A stretch of DNA of 44,257 nt from Actinomycetes bacterium (lineage in GTDB: Bacteria; Actinomycetota; Thermoleophilia; Gaiellales; Gaiellaceae): the NCBI GenBank assembly GCA_025964395.1, contig JAOPYY010000034.1, forward strand, positions 1 to 44,257, read 5' to 3'. Numbering within the stretch: the stretch's first letter is position 1; the number at the start of each line of letters is the position of its first letter. A model generated the notes under the pieces. That model was not told the DNA's origin. It made no database searches and saw only the letters and a program-made list of their open reading frames with translations. Both the position numbers and the translations under genes were made by a program. This document shows, piece by piece, positions 25,732-32,162 of this stretch.

Positions 25732-27111
25732 ATGAGCGTGGACTTTGCCTCCCTCGATCTTGTCTCTCGGCCATCCGCCCCCGGCGCTGTGCAGCGCCGC
25801 TCGGCCGCCGAGGAGCTCGACGCCGGCGCGCTCGCCGATCTCGTGTGCGCGCCTCGCTCGGAGCTCGCAGACCGCGCACAGGCTGCGCTACGCCCCCTCG
25901 TTCCACACGACGCTCTCGTGCTGGTGACGCCAGGATCGCCGGCGTCGTCGGTGCAGGTCGCCGCTCCCCCCAACTTGAGCGAGCGGCTCGCCGGAGCCGA
26001 GTGGTGGAAGCTCTGCGGGAACGCGCAGCCGGCGCACGGCGAGGCGTGTCCGCTCGACCTGCCCGACGTCGTCGGTGGACTTCGCATCAGCGGCTGGGTG
26101 GCGAGCGTCGAAGGCTGCGACGCGGCACTGATTGTCGGCGCCACCGCGCCGGGGACGCTCGGCCCGCGCCAGGAGCGTGCCGCGATGCAAGTCGCGCTGC
26201 TCGCCGCGGCCCGTCTACGCGGCCTCGACGTCGACCCGGCTCCGGGAACGCTCGGGTTCGTGCGCGCGGTGAGCGCGGAGCGTGAGCGGATCCGCGTCGA
26301 CCTTTCCAGCCGCCACAGTGCGACCCTGTCGTCCCTGCTGCACACGTTGCGGGCCGCGACGGCGGCCTCAGGCCTACGCAACGCGCCGGCCGGTGTGGCT
26401 CAGGCGATCGATCTCGCCTCCGAGGCGTTGATGGAGCTCCGCGCGTCGGCGGAACACGAGCTCGCCGCCACGCAGGTCGCGCTCCAGACCGTCTACGACG
26501 AAGTCGCGACGGAGGCCGGAGGGCTCGCTCAGTCGGCAGGGCTTCGGCTCGTGGCCGGCCTCGACGATCCGGAAGAAGCGCGCGTGGACAGTTCGATCGC
26601 ACAGGCAGGGCGACTGGTCACCCGCGCGGCCGTGCTCAACGCGATCCGCCGCGCCGAGGCCACGAAGCTCCGGGTGCACTGGCGGCTCACCAAGGACGCG
26701 CTGACGGTGACGATCGCAGATGACGGCGCGGCGGCCGACGGAGGGGCCGATCTCGCGGCGGAAGCTGCCGACCTCCAGCGGATCGTCGCGCCACTGCGAG
26801 GGACCTCGGCGGTCGACTCCGCCAGGCACTGGGGAACGACATTGACCTGCGAGCTGCCTCGGCACGAGGCCGCGGCGCCGCCCGACACACCGGCTGTGAG
26901 ACGTCTGATCGGGCTCGGCGAGCGCGAGCGTGAGGTGCTCGAGCTGGTCGTCGCGGGCCTCAGGAACCGCGAGATCGCCGAACGGCTCTTCATCGCCGAC
27001 CGGACAGTGAAGTTCCACGTTTCGAACATCCTCCAGAAGCTCGAGGTGCGGTCGCGCACCGAGGCGATCGCCCTCGCTCACGCTGCGGGCATCACTGCCG
27101 CCGCGGCGTGA
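25732..27111 (+). CDS. LuxR-type regulator with a decayed histidine-kinase-like core
   Basis: The 459-residue protein has an N-terminal GAF-like sensor region at about 30-165, then ERERIRVDLSSRHSATLSSLL (about 184-203) where HisKA_3 kinases have ERxRIARDLHDG. An ATPase-like segment follows at about 313-375 (VTIADDGAAADGGAD ... WGTTLTCELP), and a NarL-type helix-turn-helix at about 395-452 (GEREREVLELVVAGLRNREIAERLF). The phospho-accepting His-Asp pair is lost and the ATP lid glycines are incomplete, so phosphotransfer is unlikely. It probably senses a ligand and binds DNA directly. ATG 25732 is the only reasonable start; no good ribosome-binding site. Divergent from scoAB. Confidence 0.85.
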   Translation: MSVDFASLDLVSRPSAPGAVQRRSAAEELDAGALADLVCAPRSELADRAQAALRPLVPHDALVLVTPGSPASSVQVAAPPNLSERLAGAEWWKLCGNAQPAHGEACPLDLPDVVGGLRISGWVASVEGCDAALIVGATAPGTLGPRQERAAMQVALLAAARLRGLDVDPAPGTLGFVRAVSAERERIRVDLSSRHSATLSSLLHTLRAATAASGLRNAPAGVAQAIDLASEALMELRASAEHELAATQVALQTVYDEVATEAGGLAQSAGLRLVAGLDDPEEARVDSSIAQAGRLVTRAAVLNAIRRAEATKLRVHWRLTKDALTVTIADDGAAADGGADLAAEAADLQRIVAPLRGTSAVDSARHWGTTLTCELPRHEAAAPPDTPAVRRLIGLGEREREVLELVVAGLRNREIAERLFIADRTVKFHVSNILQKLEVRSRTEAIALAHAAGITAAAA

Positions 27112-27124
27112 CGCCCTAAGGCGT
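27111..27124 (+). terminator. Short hairpin after the LuxR-type gene
   Basis: ACGCC-CTAA-GGCGT forms a 5-bp stem beginning at the last base of the stop codon. No T-run, so weak support for termination. Confidence 0.3.
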
Positions 27125-27266
27125 GCCCAACGGGGCGGCCCAGCCTGGTCCACGTGCCAGCCGACCGCGAGGGCTTGAATCTGCAGGCTAGGCCAGATGT
27201 TGTCGCCCTCGTCGCTGATCGACGGTGGGCGCGTGCCAGCGTAACTCGACCGGAGGTTTCGATCAG

Positions 27267-28070
27267 ATGAGCTCCCTACTAAGGCGGCGGATGGCGATGC
27301 TGTTCATAACCGCGGTGTCGGCCAGCTCAGGAATCGCCGCCGCGACGATCTCGTCCGCGGCCGCGGAGGGCAATAAGCCGACGACAACGTCGACAACGTC
27401 GACCACGTCCACCGCGCCGACGACGACGACGGGGACGACGACCTCCACCGATCCGGCGACGACGCCGACGATTACCTCCACCGATCCGGAGAGCAGCTCC
27501 AACACCGATTCGGAAAGCACTTCCACCGATTCGGAAAGCACCTCCACCAATCCGGACACCACCTCCACCGACCCGGCGACCGCGACCGGTCTGCCGTCGA
27601 TCGTTCCGCCGGTGTTGCCGGGCGGCTTCGCTCAGGCGGTCACGACGCTGACGACGGTCGTCGTCGGGGCTCCGATCACCGTGGCGGGCACGATCTCAAC
27701 CACCCCGGTGACCAACAACACAACCAACACCACGATCATCAACAACCCTCCACCCACGGTTGCGACTCCCGACATCTGCGTCAACTTGCCAGGGAGCCAA
27801 CCGTCCGTACCGGCAGGCCTCGTGCTCACCCTCGCAAAGAGCGGCGGACTCGTCTGCGTGACGCCGACGACCGCACGCGTTCTCCACCCGGCCGCCGCCT
27901 CCTACCAGGTGCCGGCAGGCAGCCGGATCATCTTCCCCAAGCGTGGCGGAGGACTCTGCATCGGTCGCGCCCGTTCGTCCGAGAAGCCGGTGATCGTGCC
28001 CGCGAACACCAGTGTCAAAAAGGTCATAGCCCTCGCTAAGACAGGAAAGCTCGTCTGCCTCGGCCCGTAA
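27267..28070 (+). CDS. Secreted Ser/Thr-rich protein of unknown function
   Basis: The 267-residue protein starts at ATG 27267 after GGAGGT. A signal peptide (about 1-33, ending ISSAAAEG) is followed by a Thr/Ser/Asp-rich region at about 36-110 with repeated Ser-Thr-Asp-Ser-Glu-Ser-Thr units, resembling an O-glycosylated wall spacer. A C-terminal domain (about 160-267) has four Cys (DICVNLPG, GGLVCVTP, GGLCIGRA, GKLVCLGP), which could form two disulfides. Three of these Cys sit in similar Gly-Leu-x-Cys contexts, suggesting a small repeated fold. It precedes the lipase gene with probable overlap, so the two exported proteins may be made together. Confidence 0.82.
   Translation: MSSLLRRRMAMLFITAVSASSGIAAATISSAAAEGNKPTTTSTTSTTSTAPTTTTGTTTSTDPATTPTITSTDPESSSNTDSESTSTDSESTSTNPDTTSTDPATATGLPSIVPPVLPGGFAQAVTTLTTVVVGAPITVAGTISTTPVTNNTTNTTIINNPPPTVATPDICVNLPGSQPSVPAGLVLTLAKSGGLVCVTPTTARVLHPAAASYQVPAGSRIIFPKRGGGLCIGRARSSEKPVIVPANTSVKKVIALAKTGKLVCLGP
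27379..27591. repeat. Ser/Thr/Asp codon repeats inside the secreted protein gene
   Basis: Trinucleotide-like ACGACG/TCGACA runs are followed by imperfect 21-base units (TCCACCGATTCGGAAAGCAC type) encoding Ser-Thr-Asp-Ser-Glu-Ser-Thr. Locally lower G/C than the rest of the gene. Confidence 0.75.
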
Positions 28071-28948
28071 GCCGTTGGCTGATAGCCGCAGTTGCTGCGG
28101 CCGTCCTGTTCGCAGGCGCAGCCGTTCTGCTCGCCGTGGTGGCCTTGCTGCAATCGAGGGGCTCCGGCGCCTCGCCCGCGGGGAGCGCCCCCGCCCCGAA
28201 GAGCGCCCCCGCCCCGAAGAGCGCGCCCGCCCCGAAGAGCGCCCCTGCCGCAAAGAACGCCGCCGGCGCCTCGTGCACGCCGAGCGCGCGCCATCCGTAT
28301 CCGGTGCTTCTCGTGCCCGGCACGATCGTCGTGACCACGTGGAACGTCCTCGGCCCTGCGCTCGTGAAGCGCGGCTACTGCGTCTACCGATTCGAGTACG
28401 GCAACGACGGCACCGCCGAGATCGGAGGATCGGCGCGGAGGCTCGCGAGCTTCATCGACGCCGTCCTGGCTCGCACGCATGCACACAAGGTCTCGATCGT
28501 CGGCCACTCCCAGGGCGGGATGTTGCCGCGCTACTACATCAAGTTCCTCGGCGGAGCCCACAAGGTCGACGACTTGATCGGCCTCTCGCCGTCGAATCAC
28601 GGGACGATGAATCCCGCGATCGCGGCCACGGGCACGGCCTGCGCGGCGTGCCTCGAGCAGCTCTGGGGATCTGCGTTCCTCACGAAGCTGAACCGCGGCG
28701 ACGAGACTCCGGGGCCGGTGGACTACACCGTGGTGCAGTCACTCGACGACGCGGTGCTCGTTCCATACACCTCCGCCTTCCTCACCGGCCCGTCCAATCG
28801 CGTGACGAACGTCACAATCCAGACCGACTGCCCGGCCGACTACGCATCCCATCTGTCGATCCCGTCCGATTCGGTCGCCCTGCAGTGGGTCGAGAACGCG
28901 CTGGCCCGCAAAGGTCCTGCGAATCCGAGCTTCACGCCCGTCTGCTGA
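28055..28948 (+). CDS. Exported or membrane-anchored class 2-type lipase, probable CTG start
   Basis: This alpha/beta-hydrolase has YPVLLVPGTIVVTTW (oxyanion), nucleophile elbow VGHSQGGMLPRYYIKFLGG, LSPSNHGTM, acid residue near QSLDDAVLVPY and a C-terminal His in ADYASHLSIP, matching triacylglycerol lipases of the LipA/EstA (class 2) type. The first normal start, GTG 28136, begins inside a hydrophobic helix. The frame is open upstream to 28040 and encodes Arg-Trp then about 24 hydrophobic residues, an obvious signal anchor. The CTG at 28055, 5 bases after AGGAAAG, restores it and overlaps the previous stop. A Pro-Ala-Pro-Lys-Ser linker made by four 18-base repeats joins anchor and catalytic domain. 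Confidence 0.85.
   Translation: MPRPVSRWLIAAVAAAVLFAGAAVLLAVVALLQSRGSGASPAGSAPAPKSAPAPKSAPAPKSAPAAKNAAGASCTPSARHPYPVLLVPGTIVVTTWNVLGPALVKRGYCVYRFEYGNDGTAEIGGSARRLASFIDAVLARTHAHKVSIVGHSQGGMLPRYYIKFLGGAHKVDDLIGLSPSNHGTMNPAIAATGTACAACLEQLWGSAFLTKLNRGDETPGPVDYTVVQSLDDAVLVPYTSAFLTGPSNRVTNVTIQTDCPADYASHLSIPSDSVALQWVENALARKGPANPSFTPVC
28184..28255. repeat. Four 18-base tandem repeats (Ser-Ala-Pro-Ala-Pro-Lys linker)
   Basis: The unit AGCGCCCCCGCCCCGAAG occurs at 28184, 28202, 28220 and 28238, the last with three changes. It encodes the linker between the membrane anchor and the catalytic domain of the lipase. Confidence 0.9.
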
Positions 28949-28979
28949 GTCGCATGCGGCTTGGCGCCGCCTTGTGAAC

Positions 28980-28997
28980 CTACACCAGATGATGTAG
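28980..28997. promoter_or_regulatory. 18-bp near-palindrome upstream of the PHB-depolymerase-type gene
   Basis: CTACACCAGATGATGTAG matches its own reverse complement at 14 of 18 positions, with perfect 5-base arms. It lies 58 bases before the start codon in a locally AT-richer gap, a position suited to an operator for a dimeric repressor. Confidence 0.45.
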
Positions 28998-29055
28998 TCG
29001 ATCTTCTCGTTGTTTCGGGATAGCCTGTATAGGAACTCACCCCTAGCGTGAAGAC

Positions 29056-30303
29056 ATGAGCAGATACGCACGAAACTCAGCGGCCGTGTGCGCAGCAGTT
29101 CTCGCACTGACGGCCCTCGTGGCAGGCGTCGCACGCGCCGCCTCGCCGACCCGGACAACAGCCGTTTCGACGGCACCGGGACTGGCCCTACCGTGGTCTT
29201 GGCTGACACTCGGGAGATCCACGCTCCCGGGCTGGACATTGCCGGGCTGGACGTTGCCGGGCTCGACGTTGCCGGGCTCGACGTTGCCCGGCTCGACGTT
29301 GCCCGTCTCGACGTTGCCCGGGTCCACGCTGCCGGGATCGACGCTGCCCGGCTCGCCAACGCCCGCCCCTCCGTCCGGAGGAACCTCCGGCTCGGCCTCG
29401 ACCGCCGTGGCCGGAACGGTCGCCAACGACAGCTACACGAACGCAGCCGGCACACGGCAGTACCAGGTCTACGTGCCGTCTACCTACAAGGTTGGAACGG
29501 CGGTGCCGCTGATCGTCGCTCTGCACGGTTGCACTGAGTCGTCCGACGTCTTCCGACAGCTCTCGGCGCTCGACACGATCGCGGAGTCGAAGGGCTTCAT
29601 CGTCGTCTATCCCGGACAGACGTCGAGCGCAAATCAACAGAACTGCTGGAACTGGTTCAAGTCAGGCGACATGGCGCGCGGCTCCGGCGAGGCCTCGATC
29701 ATCGCCGGCATCACGCAGCAGATCCAGCAGCAGTACTCGATCGACAAGAAGCGCACGTACGTCCTCGGCTTCTCCGCCGGAGGGGCGATGGCGAACGTCA
29801 TGGGTGCGAGCTACCCGGACCTCTACGCCGCAGTCGGCAGCGGCTCGGGCTGCGAGTACAACGGCCTCCCGTGCGTCGGCTCTCCGGGGCCTGACCCCGT
29901 GACCGCGGGCCAACAGGCGTACCAGGCGATGGGCGCCCAGGCGCGGCCGATGCCGGTCATCGTCTTCCAGGGGGACGCGGACACAACCGTCGTCCCGGCG
30001 AACGGCGATCGCATCGTACGCGAGTGGCAGGTGACAGACGACCTGGCCGACGACAGCTCGAACAACGGCTCGATCCCCGTCGCGGCGACCTCGACGGCCA
30101 ACAAGCAGGTGTCCGGTGGACGCTCGTACACCGTCACCTCCTACGGCAACGGCCACGGGGGCGAGTTGATCCAGTACTGGGTCATCCACGGAATGAATCA
30201 CGCGTGGTCGGGCGGATGCAGTTGCGAGTCCTACGCCGACCCCACTGGTCCGAACGAGAGCCAGGCCATGGTCGACTTCTTCCTGCAGCACACGCTGCCC
30301 TAG
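29056..30303 (+). CDS. Secreted PHB-depolymerase-family esterase
   Basis: The 415-residue protein has a signal peptide at 1-27 and a low-complexity linker of nine Thr-Leu-Pro-Gly-x units (56-100). The catalytic domain follows: oxyanion LIVALHGCTESSDVF, FIVVYPGQTSSANQQNCWNW, nucleophile elbow LGFSAGGAMANVM, acid residue in VFQGDADTTVVPANG and catalytic His in HGMNHAWSGG. This is the esterase_phb / LpqC-like family, which includes extracellular PHB depolymerases and feruloyl/acetylxylan-type esterases. No substrate-binding domain is seen, unless the N-terminal repeats play that part, so polymer hydrolysis is likely but not proven. ATG 29056 has no clear ribosome-binding site. A strong terminator follows. 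Confidence 0.88.
   Translation: MSRYARNSAAVCAAVLALTALVAGVARAASPTRTTAVSTAPGLALPWSWLTLGRSTLPGWTLPGWTLPGSTLPGSTLPGSTLPVSTLPGSTLPGSTLPGSPTPAPPSGGTSGSASTAVAGTVANDSYTNAAGTRQYQVYVPSTYKVGTAVPLIVALHGCTESSDVFRQLSALDTIAESKGFIVVYPGQTSSANQQNCWNWFKSGDMARGSGEASIIAGITQQIQQQYSIDKKRTYVLGFSAGGAMANVMGASYPDLYAAVGSGSGCEYNGLPCVGSPGPDPVTAGQQAYQAMGAQARPMPVIVFQGDADTTVVPANGDRIVREWQVTDDLADDSSNNGSIPVAATSTANKQVSGGRSYTVTSYGNGHGGELIQYWVIHGMNHAWSGGCSCESYADPTGPNESQAMVDFFLQHTLP
29221..29355. repeat. Nine 15-base tandem repeats (Thr-Leu-Pro-Gly-Ser/Trp)
   Basis: Units of the form ACGTTGCCGGGCTCG run in phase from 29221 to 29355. The first two or three carry TGG (Trp) in place of TCG (Ser) at the fifth codon. Number of copies could vary between strains by slippage. 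Confidence 0.92.
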
Positions 30304-30325
30304 CTAGAGAGGCTTGCGAACATCA

Positions 30326-30362
30326 GGCGGCGCCCGCGACCCGCGGGCGCCGCCGCGATTTT
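30326..30362. terminator. Strong bidirectional terminator
   Basis: GGCGGCGCCCGCG and CGCGGGCGCCGCC form a perfect 13-bp stem around the loop ACC, followed by GCGATTTT. It sits in the 58-base gap between the convergent esterase and NmrA-like genes and probably ends both transcripts. Confidence 0.9.
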
Positions 30363-31249
30363 CAAGCGGCGGCCTCGAGCAACTCGCCCCGGTGAGCGAT
30401 CAGCACGTCGCGAAGCGGGCGCGGCGCCCTCCCGGTGAGCTGTTCGACGTCGGACTCGACCACGTCGTAGTACCCCTCGCGAATCGCTTTGCCGAACTCC
30501 ACGATCTCACGGGCGATCGGCTTCGGGAACCCCGACTTCGTCAGGCCCCAGCCGAGGATCCTGTCGGTCACGTTGTGCACCTTGACCGCACGGCCGCTGA
30601 CCTCCGAGAGCAGCGCCGCCAGGTCTTGCTGCGAGAGCCGATCCGGTCCGGTGATGTCGTAGGTCTTGCCCTCGTGCCCACCGTCCGTCAGCACCGCCGC
30701 CGCGGCCGCGGCACAGTCGCGACGCGAGACCGGGGCCACAAGACCATTCCCTGCGTTCGTGTACATCTTTCCGTGGGCAACCGCGAGCGACCCGGGCGGC
30801 ACCTGTACCTCCGAGTAGCTCCCGTTGCGCAAGATCGTCCACGCGGGCCCACTCGACCGCAGCAATTCCTCGGTCGCCCGGCTCTCGTCGGACACGACCC
30901 GCTGCGGGTTCCCCTCGGCCGGGTTGGAGATCGACGTATAGACGACGTGCTGCGCGCCGGCCGCCGCCGCAGCTTCGATCGCTGCGCGATGCTGGTCGAT
31001 GCGCCGCCCGAGGTTGTTCAGGCCGCTGCTGATCACGAGCACCCGCTGAGCGCCCTCGAACGCTTCGACCAGCGACGCGGGCTCATCGAAGTCGCCGCTG
31101 CGAACGGCGAGGCCACGGTCGCCAAGATCGCGCAGGCTCTCCGGTCGACGGCTGACGAGCACCACCTCTGCCGGCGAGACGCGCTCGAGCAATTCCTGCA
31201 CGACAAGGCGGCCGAGCTGCCCGGATGCTCCAGTGACGACGATGCCCAC
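30362..31249 (-). CDS. NmrA-like NAD(P)-binding protein / quinone reductase-like
   Basis: The 295-residue Rossmann-fold protein has VTGASGQLGRLVVQELL at the N-terminus, SRRPESL (NADP-favouring loop), RSGDFDEPASL, VYTSISNP and the segment TYDITGPDRLSQQDLAALLSEVSGR. This is the atypical SDR/NmrA branch that includes NADPH:quinone reductase 2 (YtfG) and redox-sensing regulators; the classical Tyr-x-x-x-Lys pair is absent. It may reduce quinones or sense NADPH. The GTG start has GGAG and AAGGAG upstream. Divergent from the phasin-like gene at 31500 with a dyad at 31294-31309 between them. Confidence 0.87.
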   Translation of the reverse strand: MGIVVTGASGQLGRLVVQELLERVSPAEVVLVSRRPESLRDLGDRGLAVRSGDFDEPASLVEAFEGAQRVLVISSGLNNLGRRIDQHRAAIEAAAAAGAQHVVYTSISNPAEGNPQRVVSDESRATEELLRSSGPAWTILRNGSYSEVQVPPGSLAVAHGKMYTNAGNGLVAPVSRRDCAAAAAAVLTDGGHEGKTYDITGPDRLSQQDLAALLSEVSGRAVKVHNVTDRILGWGLTKSGFPKPIAREIVEFGKAIREGYYDVVESDVEQLTGRAPRPLRDVLIAHRGELLEAAA

Positions 31250-31293
31250 GGCGATCTCCGTTCTCCTTGTTTACGGGGGTGCAGCCCAACGCT

Positions 31294-31309
31294 ACGGCGG
31301 TCCCGCCGT
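31294..31309. promoter_or_regulatory. Palindromic dyad between divergent genes
   Basis: ACGGCGG-TC-CCGCCGT has perfect 7-base arms around two central bases, 45 bases upstream of the NmrA-like start. The two-base centre makes an RNA hairpin unlikely and a protein-binding site more plausible. Confidence 0.35.
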
Positions 31310-31499
31310 GACGTGCCACTGACCTTCGTGACGGGAGAAGCTGCCCGACGGAGCCGTGCTTGGTGCTTCGAGCGGCGTATGCCTCGTCGTCTCGGGTGGT
31401 AAGCGAAAGAGCATCTCAACAGCTGATGACGTAGACGACCGTCACGGCAAGCATCTACGGCGTAGAAGTTCCGCACGATCGGATCGGAGGTCGAGACTC

Positions 31500-31778
31500 A
31501 TGACCATGAACATGACAGGCATGCACGACGCGCAGCAGCAGTACCTGGATTACCTCGACATGATGAAGAACGCCCAGGAGGCCTTCGCCGACGCGGTCCA
31601 GTCTTGGGGCGGAGCCTTCGACGGCGGAGTCGGCCAGCCTGGGTCGAGCTGGTTCCTCGAGCCGGTTCCGCCGAGAGAGCTCGTGGAGACGACGTTCGGC
31701 CTTTTCGAGCGCCTGCTCGACGCGCAGAAGCAGTTGGCCATTGCATTCGTCGACGCGGCAGGGGCCGACGCGGCGTAG
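31500..31778 (+). CDS. Phasin-like / PHA synthase partner-like small protein
   Basis: The 92-residue soluble helical protein starts at ATG 31500 with GGAGGT 8 bases upstream. It has an amphipathic N-terminal helix (QQQYLDYLDMMKNAQEAFADAVQSW), a Gly-rich turn with SSWFLEPVPP, and a second helix ELVETTFGLFERLLDAQKQLAIAFVDA. The two-helix pattern with FERLLDAQKQLA resembles phasins, which coat PHA granules, and PhaE-type synthase subunits. Support is by pattern only; phaC lies 12 kb away, but other PHA-related genes surround it. A small Cys-rich membrane protein gene follows 31 bases downstream. Confidence 0.6.
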   Translation: MTMNMTGMHDAQQQYLDYLDMMKNAQEAFADAVQSWGGAFDGGVGQPGSSWFLEPVPPRELVETTFGLFERLLDAQKQLAIAFVDAAGADAA

Positions 31779-31809
31779 GCCAACAGCCCGCCGGCGACGC
31801 AATCCTCTG

Positions 31810-31959
31810 ATGAACCCCGCATACGTCATGGCGTTCCTCCTGGCCAGCGTCGTCCTTTGGTCTCTCTACGAGCACGAGGGCGTGTGTCCGCGCTGCTTGG
31901 GTCGCGGCCGGCACCGGGCGGACTGCCCGCGCGGTGGGGACGACCACACGCACGGGTGA
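31810..31959 (+). CDS. Small membrane-anchored Cys/His protein
   Basis: This 49-residue protein has an N-terminal hydrophobic helix (AYVMAFLLASVVLWSLY) followed by CPRCLGRGRHRADCPRGG and a terminal HTHG. The CxxC...C plus His set could hold one zinc, close to the membrane surface. It likely shares a transcript with the phasin-like gene, which ends 31 bases upstream. ATG 31810 has a weak ribosome-binding site. No family recognised. Confidence 0.6.
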   Translation: MNPAYVMAFLLASVVLWSLYEHEGVCPRCLGRGRHRADCPRGGDDHTHG

Positions 31960-32015
31960 GACTCGCCCGGCGCCGGCCGCCGCAGACGATCCGACCGGGG
32001 CTGAGCGCCTGACGA

Positions 32016-32046
32016 GGTGCACCACCGGGTACGGATGAGGTGCACC
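32016..32046. promoter_or_regulatory. Two direct copies of palindrome GGTGCACC upstream of the malic enzyme gene
   Basis: GAGGTGCACC occurs at 32014-32023 and 32037-32046, 23 bases apart, close to two helical turns. The inner GGTGCACC is a perfect 8-base palindrome in each. Paired identical dyads on one DNA face are typical of cooperative regulator binding. A separate 7-bp hairpin (32109-32128) lies closer to the gene. Confidence 0.5.
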
Positions 32047-32108
32047 GGCCAGGTAAGACAGTCCCGTCGACCACCTCGGCGCCCGCCCGTCGGAGCGACC
32101 ATCTCCAT

Positions 32109-32128
32109 GCGACCGCTCCCACGGTCGC
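32109..32128 (+). promoter_or_regulatory. Leader hairpin before the malic enzyme gene
   Basis: GCGACCG-CTCCCA-CGGTCGC is a perfect 7-bp stem with a 6-base loop, ending 34 bases before the GTG start and before the AAGGAGG site. It may be part of the 5' untranslated region. Confidence 0.35.
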
Positions 32129-32162
32129 CCGGTAGTCACTCCACACGGAAGGAGGCGGAAGC

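Noticed and set aside
28184-28255. Possible CRISPR-like or mobile repeat
   Set aside because: Four adjacent 18-base units in phase with the lipase frame; a coding linker.
29221-29355. Possible CRISPR-like array
   Set aside because: Units are 15 bases, directly adjacent with no spacers, and in phase with a protein linker.
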